Positions 34,908 to 41,515 of a DNA stretch of 64,000 bases are shown piece by piece; position 1 is the first letter of the stretch, and the number at the start of each line of letters is the position of its first letter. This stretch comes from JADKAV01 sp963818505 (GTDB lineage Bacteria; Actinomycetota; Actinomycetes; S36-B12; UBA10799). The stretch covers positions 868,001 through 932,000 of the forward strand of contig CAWFSJ010000001.1 in the NCBI GenBank assembly GCA_963818505.1. Direction: 5' to 3'. The notes beneath the pieces were generated by a model, which was given only the letters and a program-made list of their open reading frames with translations, had not been told where the DNA came from and did not search any database. The position numbers and the translations under genes were made by a program.

Positions 34908-36002
34908 ATGGCCGATGGGCAGAACACCGTCGCACCCGCCGACCTCGACACGGTGGTTGCGCGGGTCGTCGAGACGCTGGCAGGTGCCATGGACCTGTAT
35001 GCCCTGTACCTCGGGGACGCCCTGGGCCTTTACCGGGCCCTTGATGGCGGGCAGGGGTTGACCACCGGCGAGTTGGCCGAACGGACAGGCGTCTTGCCGC
35101 GCTACGCCCAGGAGTGGTGCGAGGCACAGGCGGCCGGCGGCTGGTTGGAGTGCCGGAACCCGAGAGACGTTCCCGAAGAGCGGCGGTTCACGATGCCCGA
35201 CGCGTTCCGGGAGGCGATGCTCGACCGGGATTCCCTGGCGTTCCTGGCTCCCTCGGTGCGCTGCACGACGGTCGCCGGGCGGGCGTTGCCAGACCTGGTG
35301 GACACCTACCGCGGTGAGCGGACCTTCGGGTGGGAGGACCACGGCCCGGAGATGCGCCACGGGCAGGCGGAGGCCAACCGACCCATATTCCGCAGCCTGC
35401 TGGTCAGCGATTGGCTGCCCCGCATGCCCGAAGTAGCCCAACGCTTGGCCGGGCCGGGTGCACGGGTGGCCGACGTGGGCTGCGGCATGGGCTGGGCGGC
35501 GATCGCCCTTGCCGAAGGCCTTCCCCACCTGCGCGTCGATGGCTACGACATCGACGCGCCCAGTATCGAGGCGGCCCGCCTGCACGCCACCGAGCATGGC
35601 GTCTCCGATCGCGTCCAGTTCCATGTCGCTGACATCGCTGACCTTCAGAACGCACCGGCCTACGACGCGGTGTTCGCGTTCGAATGCCTGCACGATATGA
35701 GCCGGCCGGTCGAAGCGTTGGCATCGATGCGAACCCTGGCCGATGGGGGCGAGGTGTTGGTCATCGACGAGCGCTCACTTGACGAGTTCACCCCCGACGC
35801 ACCCCTGATGGAGAGACTGCTGTACGGGTACTCGCTGACCGTGTGCCTGCCCGACGGCATGTCCGCAACCCCGTCTGAAGCGACCGGCACTGTCATGCGC
35901 CGCGAGCATGTCGAGGACTACGCGCACCGTGCTGGGTTCACATCCGTGCAGACGATCGAGCTCGACCACGACCAGTTCCGGGTCTACCGACTCTGCCCGT
36001 GA
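34908..36002 (+). CDS. SAM-dependent methyltransferase with N-terminal winged helix
   Basis: A 364-residue class I methyltransferase. Residues about 15-110 form a winged-helix/dimerisation domain as in O-methyltransferases (GLYRALDGGQGLTTGELAE). The Rossmann core has motif I VADVGCGMGWAAIALAE, the acidic end of strand 2 (GYDIDAPSIEAARL) and motif III-like VFAFECLHDM. AGGAGG lies before ATG 34908. It is coupled to the cupin gene. Possible substrates are a small secondary metabolite or siderophore-like phenol given the iron box, but this is inference. Frame and length are complete. Confidence 0.9.
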   Translation: MADGQNTVAPADLDTVVARVVETLAGAMDLYALYLGDALGLYRALDGGQGLTTGELAERTGVLPRYAQEWCEAQAAGGWLECRNPRDVPEERRFTMPDAFREAMLDRDSLAFLAPSVRCTTVAGRALPDLVDTYRGERTFGWEDHGPEMRHGQAEANRPIFRSLLVSDWLPRMPEVAQRLAGPGARVADVGCGMGWAAIALAEGLPHLRVDGYDIDAPSIEAARLHATEHGVSDRVQFHVADIADLQNAPAYDAVFAFECLHDMSRPVEALASMRTLADGGEVLVIDERSLDEFTPDAPLMERLLYGYSLTVCLPDGMSATPSEATGTVMRREHVEDYAHRAGFTSVQTIELDHDQFRVYRLCP

Positions 36003-36114
36003 GCCGAGACTGTTGGGATCGCACATCGACCGGAGGCACTCGTGGACCGGTCGGTCTGCCAGTGGATAGTGGCTGTAGTGGGTGGTCGAGATTGACGATT
36101 CGCTGGACTGATTA

Positions 36115-36163
36115 CCTTTCGGTGACAGATGGACACGTGACGTGTCACATCTCCACCGAAAGG
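36115..36163. repeat. 49-nt near-perfect palindrome
   Basis: Arms CCTTTCGGTG and CACCGAAAGG (10/10) enclose AGATG/CATCT and GACACGT/ACGTGTC, giving a hairpin of about 22 bp with small bulges. It lies in the 828-bp gap after the methyltransferase gene, which otherwise shows only the repeat at 36394. It could be a bidirectional terminator, an operator or a transposon end. Confidence 0.65.
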
Positions 36164-36393
36164 CGGCGAGGTTGTGTGGACATCCTTGTCGCCGTCGTTG
36201 GCCCCGGCACACCCGTGGTGGCACATGCCCCCGCCGACGTTGCACGACCGGCGACCGGGAGATCGAGGTAGTGGTGTGCGAGTACGTCTTCGGCCGACAT
36301 TCCGCCATTCCGAGGCCCACTTCTGTGGCGATTCGAAATCGCGCGGGGCTCGCAGCGGCGACACCGGCCGACTCGCGGCTGGCTGGAGTGAGG

Positions 36394-36545
36394 GTCGCGG
36401 ACTTTTCGGGTTGGCGGCACCCCTTGATCAACCGGAAAGGTACACCCCTAACCCCCCAAATACGGATGATTCGGGCGCGTTCGCGTACCTTTCGGGTTGA
36501 TCAAGGCACCCAGGCGCCGTCCTCAACCGCAAGAGTACGCGTACT
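36394..36545. repeat. Double-hairpin repeat element, copy B
   Basis: Same four-arm layout as the copy at 33604, with scattered substitutions: ACTTTTCGGGTTGGC, CCTTGATCAACCGGAAAGGTAC, TACCTTTCGGGTTGATCAAGG and CCTCAACCGCAAGAGTAC. Paired changes in the arms (for example AAAAGTAC to AAAGGTAC with GTACCTTT) preserve pairing between copies. The copy lies 285 bp before the second Uma2 gene; those 285 bp hold no supported gene. Confidence 0.8.
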
Positions 36546-36830
36546 CGCGTCCTGCATGATCGCACGACCAGATTGATCCCTCCCACGAGCGGCCGGGCTT
36601 TGAGTTCGAGGCGCAACCGGATCGCTTCACACAGGTGTCAGCACGTTCACCGGCCTGCGCGAGGTCGTGGAGTAGAACCAGCCCCGCACGCAAGTGCCGG
36701 TCGTAGCCCCAAGACGGCCCCGAACGGCGGACGCCTGTACTCGCAAGGGAGCGATCCGCACTTGTGGATACAGCGCCACAGACGCCGGCGAAGCGGCGCA
36801 GAGTAGACCCATGGAACCGAAGGGGGCACC

Positions 36831-37373
36831 ATGGCAGTCATGGCCACCAGCAACCTACTCACCCGGGCCGACCTCGACGCCCTACCCGACGATGGGCTGC
36901 GCCACGAACTCATCGACGGCGCTTTCGTCATGACCCCGGCGCCGGGTGTCACCCATCAACGCTTCACTTTCGCTCTCGCCAGAGCGCTTCACGAGGCCGC
37001 AGAATCCACCGATATGGAGGTCCTGCTGGCACCCCTGGATGTCGTGCTTGGCCCCCACGTGGTGCAGCCAGACATCGTCGTCGCCCCGCGAGCCGCCTTC
37101 ACCGAACGCGGCCTTCCCACGGCGCCACTACTGGTGGTGGAAGTCAGGTCGGCCTCCACCGGCTGGCTCGACGAGGGTCGCAAGCGCACGCTCTACGAGG
37201 AGTTCGGCGTCGCGTCGTACTGGCTCGTCGACCCGCTCGCCCCGGCCATCATGCTCCTGGAACTCACCGACGGCCGTTACGCGCAGGTCGCCTCCGCCCA
37301 CGGCGCCCAGACCATCGAGGTCGCGGCACCCTTTCCCGTAACGCTGAATCCTGCGGACCTCGCCCGGGGCTGA
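36831..37373 (+). CDS. Uma2 family (DUF820) restriction-endonuclease-fold protein, copy B
   Basis: A 180-residue PD-(D/E)xK-fold protein paralogous to the 33802 product: RADLDALPDDGLRHELIDG, QPDIVVAP, VEVRSAST and RKRTLYEEFGVASYWLVDP are shared. GGGGG before ATG 36831 gives a normal start, so this is the better preserved copy. A second ATG three codons on is possible. It too lies downstream of a double-hairpin repeat, which suggests duplication of repeat plus gene about 3 kb apart, with the cupin-methyltransferase pair between. Biological role unknown. Confidence 0.87.
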   Translation: MAVMATSNLLTRADLDALPDDGLRHELIDGAFVMTPAPGVTHQRFTFALARALHEAAESTDMEVLLAPLDVVLGPHVVQPDIVVAPRAAFTERGLPTAPLLVVEVRSASTGWLDEGRKRTLYEEFGVASYWLVDPLAPAIMLLELTDGRYAQVASAHGAQTIEVAAPFPVTLNPADLARG

Positions 37374-37415
37374 ACTGCGCGCCAGGCCACCCCCTCGCGC
37401 CGACCAGGAACTGCG

Positions 37416-37775
37416 TTATCCCAGTCGTTGCACAGCGGCGTCGACCGCCGCTGCCAGCACGTCCTGCATCTGACCGCCGCCACTGGTCGCGACCTGCCAG
37501 GATGTCCCGCTCTCCTGCTCCCAGGCCTCCTGGTAGCCATCGGGCAGCAGATCTGCGAAGTGCACCACGGCCGTCTCCCAGATGTCGACGCGCAGGGAGC
37601 CATCGGCCTTTTCGGACGTCTCAGAGACATACACCGGGTCTATCTCGGCGACAGCCTCAGCCACTGCCGCAGCAGCGGCCTTGACGATCGCAGGGTCGCG
37701 ATCAGATGTCTCAATGTCGGCCACCACCCCGGCGATCAGTTCCGGGTCCGCAGACCGGTCGTTCGGTGTGTCCAT
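37416..37775 (-). CDS. Hypothetical acidic protein
   Basis: A 119-residue soluble acidic protein starting at ATG 37775 behind AGGAGG. It begins MDTPNDRSADPELIAGVVAD, has Ala/Glu-rich helices (AAAAVAEAVAEIDPVYV) and a middle WETAVVHFADLLPDGYQEAWE segment, and ends with AAVDAAVQRLG. No signal peptide, Cys or membrane segment. I recognise no family. It is convergent with the Uma2 copy B gene (42 bp between ends). The 240 bp between its start and the next gene on the same strand are empty. Confidence 0.65.
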   Translation of the reverse strand: MDTPNDRSADPELIAGVVADIETSDRDPAIVKAAAAAVAEAVAEIDPVYVSETSEKADGSLRVDIWETAVVHFADLLPDGYQEAWEQESGTSWQVATSGGGQMQDVLAAAVDAAVQRLG

Positions 37776-38016
37776 GACGAGACCTCCTGACGCCGGGGGC
37801 GCTCCCCCCGACATTCGCCCAAACTACTCCTGCGAACGACGACGCTGTGCGCGAATGCCTCGATCGCATGAGGGGAGCTTCACGCGGATTCCGCTGCCAC
37901 CTGTGAGGAGAGGGATGTCATAGCTGCCTTGCGAACTTCCCCGAAACGATGGCCTCATTGAGTCTGCGTCCTACCCTGCCTGAGCCAGTGGCGCGGCCAG
38001 CACCTCCCGGGGCACC

Positions 38017-39161
38017 TCAGGCCTCGATACTCGACCAGGCCCTGCCGAACCAGCGCTGGATGCGTTCGGAGCCGAACGCGGACTTGTCGGCTGCAATTGC
38101 GACGTCCGGGCCCTCCAGCGAACCGACGGGACGAGCACCGCTTTGGAACGTCACGTCGATCTTGGCGATCTCCCGGCCGCCGAACTCCATGTAGCAGATC
38201 CCGTGGCCGTCGTAGGTCCGGTCAGTCTCGGCGTTGCGCACAGACGCGGTGATTGCCGCGGCGACCACCGTCGACTGGCCCTCTGCGAACACCCCGCCTT
38301 CGGGGTCCCGACGCTGGTGACGTCGCCGATCGCGTACACCCCCGGGAAGCTGGTCTGGAGGGTCAGCGGATCCACAGGGATCCAGCCGTTCTCCGCCAAC
38401 CCGAGGCGACGACACTGCCGGTGCCCGATGCACGGGCACGTCGAGGAACAGGTCGTACGGCAGCTCGCCACCGTCGCCGAGCACCGCGACTTTGCGGTCG
38501 GGATCCAACGCGCGCACGAGACTGTTCGGATGCCACGTGATTCCCCGCTCCTCGAAGGCGGCAAGGATCACCTCCGATGCCAGCGGCGACGGCGGAATGG
38601 GTACCGGGAACGGCATGACCAGCGAAACCTCGCTGCGTTCCCGCAGGCCACGATCAGAGAGGAAGTCGTTGACCAGCAGCGTCGTCTCACTCGGCGCCGG
38701 CGGACACCTGAACGGAGTCGACGTCACCCCGACCAGGACCCGGCCACCCTCGAACTGGTCAAGAACCTCACGCAGCGCAAAGGCGCCTGACACCGTGTAG
38801 AACTCGTGCCCGCCTTCGACCAGTCCAGGCGTCGCCTCCGTATGGAGATCAGCGCCGAGCGCGACGACGAGGATGTCCGCTACGAACGTCTCCCCGCCGT
38901 CGTCACTACCTTCGCGACAGGATCGATCGCCGTGACCTCGGCACGGACGAACCGCACGCCCGGCTTCACGACATCCTCATAGCGGTGCAGGACGTGGGCG
39001 GCGTCGGTGTAGCCGAACATCACGTCGAGCTTCGAGAAGCCGAAGACGAATCCGTCGCCCTTGTCGATGAGGACGACATCGACATCGTCGCCCAGTTCCT
39101 CAGACAACAACCTCGAGAGTTCCAGCCCACCGAATCCTGCTCCCAAGATCACCACGCGCAT
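38017..39161 (-). pseudogene. SQR/FCC-like FAD oxidoreductase with three frameshifts
   Basis: The start is MRVVILGAGFGGLELSRLL (FAD dinucleotide motif, ATG 39161). The coding then moves frame at about 38891-38900 (one base missing), 38395-38405 (one extra) and 38296-38301 (one missing). Corrected, it is about 381 residues. It has TPFRCPPAPSE with a Cys where sulfide:quinone reductases carry a catalytic one, and the second FAD motif FPGVYAIGDVTSVGTPKAG. GICYMEFGG follows near the end. NDH-2-like or SQR-like activity would be membrane-peripheral. As written the gene cannot give a full protein, so it is decayed unless these are assembly errors. It diverges from an Rrf2 regulator gene. Confidence 0.78.
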
Positions 39162-39255
39162 CGGAGAAGGATAACGCCGACACGCACGCGATAGATGATC
39201 ATCTCGCGCCAAGCCGCTCGACTCTGACCCCTTGACTTATCAATCTAAATACACT

Positions 39256-39265
39256 CAATATGTTG
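39256..39265. promoter_or_regulatory. Candidate Rrf2 operator 1
   Basis: CAATATGTTG is a quasi-palindrome in the AT-rich region 24 bp before the rrf2 start, next to a TTGACT -35-like hexamer. It resembles the CAATATATATTG palindrome before the downstream membrane gene. Confidence 0.35.
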
Positions 39266-39288
39266 TTCAGGTAATTTAAGGGGCCCTG

Positions 39289-39705
39289 ATGACATATCCG
39301 CTCGGTGTGTGGCAGGCGATGCTGACATGCACCTACGTGGCCGACAAGGCCCGTGTCGGCCACGACGAGTTCGTCTCAACAGCGCGCCTGGCGGCTGATC
39401 TGGGACTGCCGGCGCCCAGCGCAGCGGCCTTGCTCCGGCGGCTGTCTGCTGCGGGCCTGATCGAGACCCGCGAAGGCGCCCGTGGCGGAGTCCGACTCGC
39501 GCGCGAACCGCGCGAGATAACCCTCAACGACGTCGTTGCCGCGATGCAGCAGGCCCGCCCCCTGTTCGCCACCGACCACCGAGTCAAGGCCAGCGGCCCC
39601 ACGCCGGCACGCCGACAGAAGCAGTTGCGCACCGCGCTGCAGGGCGCCGAAGAAGCGCTCCGCGAGTCTTTGCGGGAGGTGACCCTGGCCGACCTCACCG
39701 ACTGA
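39289..39705 (+). CDS. Rrf2-family transcriptional regulator without Fe-S cysteines
   Basis: A 138-residue winged-helix regulator: DEFVSTARLAADLGLPAPSAAALLRRL (recognition region) and LIETREGARGGVRLAREPREITLNDVV, the Rrf2 wing. The usual three-Cys cluster of IscR/NsrR-type members is absent; the only Cys is residue 14. It therefore senses something else, if anything. It lies between the frameshifted SQR-like gene (divergent) and a small membrane protein. Both promoter regions are strikingly AT-rich against the GC-rich background and share a CAATAT-type palindrome, so autoregulation and control of the membrane gene are likely. Confidence 0.88.
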   Translation: MTYPLGVWQAMLTCTYVADKARVGHDEFVSTARLAADLGLPAPSAAALLRRLSAAGLIETREGARGGVRLAREPREITLNDVVAAMQQARPLFATDHRVKASGPTPARRQKQLRTALQGAEEALRESLREVTLADLTD

Positions 39706-39751
39706 GGCGCCGGGCCCGAATCGCGCCCCGCCACGGCCTTATCTACATAAT

Positions 39752-39763
39752 CAATATATATTG
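39752..39763. promoter_or_regulatory. Candidate Rrf2 operator 2
   Basis: CAATATATATTG is a perfect 12-bp palindrome 16 bp before the ATG of the four-helix membrane protein, directly upstream of its AAAGGAG site. It probably is bound by the Rrf2 protein encoded just upstream. Confidence 0.4.
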
Positions 39764-39779
39764 TTAAAGGAGTACCACC

Positions 39780-40187
39780 ATGCGTTTGCTTCGACCCACC
39801 CTCATCGTGATCGGCATCGTCCAGATCGCGCTCGGTGTGGCATTCCTCATCCCCAACGCTTTCCCGACCCTGCTCGGACTCCCCGATGCACCCGCCTGGG
39901 CGAATTGGATGTTGACCATGTTCTCCGCCCGAGCGCTCGGTTTCGGCTACGGCATGCTGCTGGCAGCGCGGAACCCCCAACACCACAGGAGTTGGATCGT
40001 GTCGATGATCGGCGTGCAGGCAGTCGACTGGGTGGCGACGATGGCCTACCTGGCCACCGGGACCCTAACGCTGGCCACGGTGACAACAGCTGCATTCCTG
40101 CCGCTCGTCTTCGTCGCCGTGCTGTGGCGACCGATGACGGCTACGGATCGGGAGCAGGAGCCGGAGCCCGTCACGACGTCTGCCTGA
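39780..40187 (+). CDS. Small four-helix membrane protein
   Basis: A 135-residue membrane protein with about four hydrophobic segments (LIVIGIVQIALGVAFLIP, the MLTMFSARALGFGYGMLL region, IGVQAVDWVATMAYL, AAFLPLVFVAVLW) and an acidic cytosolic tail. AAAGGAG precedes ATG 39780. It follows the rrf2 gene by 74 bp and has its own AT-rich promoter with a palindrome. The topology resembles small DoxX-like or DUF4345-like proteins, but I cannot assign a family. It probably is the target of the adjacent regulator. Confidence 0.7.
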   Translation: MRLLRPTLIVIGIVQIALGVAFLIPNAFPTLLGLPDAPAWANWMLTMFSARALGFGYGMLLAARNPQHHRSWIVSMIGVQAVDWVATMAYLATGTLTLATVTTAAFLPLVFVAVLWRPMTATDREQEPEPVTTSA

Positions 40188-40375
40188 CCAGAACGACGCT
40201 GCCGGTTGGCCGGGCGACTCCACCACGGATTCGCCCGGCCCGCCGACGGCACGGTTGCCAGGTCGCCGCTGCGTGCACGACCTGCCGTGGGCGGTGCACC
40301 CAACCGGTTCAGTCCCTCGAGCACCCTTGAACTCCTACCTTCTCAGGGCAGTAACACCACCGATATCGTCTACCC

Positions 40376-40836
40376 GTAATCCAGGGCACCTACGCGTATC
40401 GACTTCGGCTACGGCGCACAGCAGCGGGGCTGAGCCAGCGCGAACTCGCAGCCGTATCCGGCGTCAAGCAGCCCCTTATCTCAGCCCTCGACGGGGGGAT
40501 CGGGAGCCCACCAGCACAGTGCGCCACCGACTCGATCAAGCCCTCCAGGTGCGGCCATCCCAATTGCTGCGGGAAGCTCGGCAGGAAGTGAAGGCTGCAG
40601 TTGGCGGCGGTTGGCGGCACGAATGTCCGGATCGTCGGGTCGGTCGCAACGGGCCACGATGAGGTTGGCTCAGATCTCGACCCCTGGTGGAGTTTCCCCC
40701 CGAGGCGGATATCGTCACCCTCCTCACGCTCGAAGAGGCTCTTCGCGAAGCGCTGACCGTGCAGGTCGATGTCATCTCCGCAGGGAGCTCCGGCGACCTC
40801 AGCGAATCAGCTCTGGCGCAAGCGGTCCACTTGTGA
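40376..40836 (+). pseudogene. XRE-MNT antitoxin (HTH plus minimal nucleotidyltransferase), multiply frameshifted
   Basis: Three frames together give one protein. The first part is an XRE helix-turn-helix (RLRRTAAGLSQRELAAVSG then VKQPLISAL). After a six-G run near 40495 the frame shifts (REPTSTVRHRLDQALQV). The minimal nucleotidyltransferase motif follows (VRIVGSVATGHDEVGSDLD). After a missing base near 40680 comes LVEFPPEADIVTLLTLEEAL, ending at TGA 40834-40836. Such HTH-MNT proteins are antitoxins that AMPylate or block HEPN toxins. A third shift is needed between the HTH and MNT parts. The start codon is not clear. The gene is dead or badly assembled. Confidence 0.7.
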
Positions 40837-41487
40837 CACACGATCGAACACAGAGGCGCCTTGACGATCTCGCGCGATTCGGGGCGGAAGCCGCCTCTGC
40901 GTACATGCGGTGGGGCGGGGCGATCATGCGCCGGTGAGTCCTTCGTGCGTCACCCCGCCTACCCAGCCGGCGCCACGGCGCACTCGGGCAGATCAGCACC
41001 CGCGTTGGTTGACGTTCAGGTAGTTGGTTGACGTTCAGGTAGTTGGTTGACGTTCGTCGCGCGACGAGCGTCGACCAACTGCACGAACCCCAACCAACGC
41101 CCGGCGACCCATGCCGCGTTCGACGGCTGGACCGAAACCGCCTACCTGCCGGCGGCATGGCGTATTCGGGCAGATGGGTACCCGTTGGTTGACGTTCAGG
41201 TACGTGTAGGCCCGCGTGCAGGGCCGAGGTTGGAGAACGAACGTGTGTTCCTCAGCCCCACCGAAAAGATGAAGTGCCGCGCGACGGGATCGAATCCTGA
41301 TCAAGTGGCGACTGTCGTCCGGAAACTAGCAGCGAATGTCAAGGCGCAGCACGCGACGGCCGACTGGGGCGGCATCGCCAGGATGCGAAAGCTGGTAGCC
41401 CATCACGACAACAAGATCAACGACGACCTGCTCTGGCAGGCCCTGACAGTGCGCATCCCGAACCTCATCCAGGAGTTGGGCCTATAG
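40833..41487 (+). pseudogene. HepT-like HEPN toxin gene interrupted by a repeat insertion
   Basis: GTG 40833 overlaps the MNT stop (GTGA), as in HEPN-MNT operons. The N-terminal MTHDRTQRRLDDLARFGAEAA matches HepT-like/DUF86 proteins. After residue 21 (about 40895) the homology stops and the frame ends at 40937. The C-terminal part resumes about 41230, in one open frame to 41487: FLSPTEKMKCRATGS, VVRKLAANVKAQH, DWGGIARMRKLVAHH and LLWQALTVRIPNLI. The RNase motif R-x4-H (RKLVAH) is intact. The intervening 330 bp contain 19-bp repeats and a hairpin. The toxin is therefore split, and the partner antitoxin is also broken. Confidence 0.68.
40970..41203. repeat. Repeat insertion in the hepT-like gene: 19-bp units, 65-bp direct repeats and hairpin
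   Basis: GTTGGTTGACGTTCAGGTA (19 bp) occurs at 41004-41022, 41023-41041 and 41184-41202. A fourth partial unit at 41042 opens a hairpin to 41079 (19-bp arms, 17 matches, centre CGCGCG). Two diverged direct repeats of about 65 bp (from CGCCTACC through GGGCAGAT to GACGTTCAGG) lie near 40968-41022 and 41141-41202. The period and the GTTGGTT start resemble the repeat at 321. Confidence 0.7.
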
Positions 41488-41515
41488 CTACTGGGCCTCT
41501 AGGCACGACAGATCG

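Noticed and set aside
36003..36300. Transposase start suggested by the palindrome and the following sequence
   Set aside because: The open frames after the palindrome end within 60-70 codons and show no DDE or other transposase motif.
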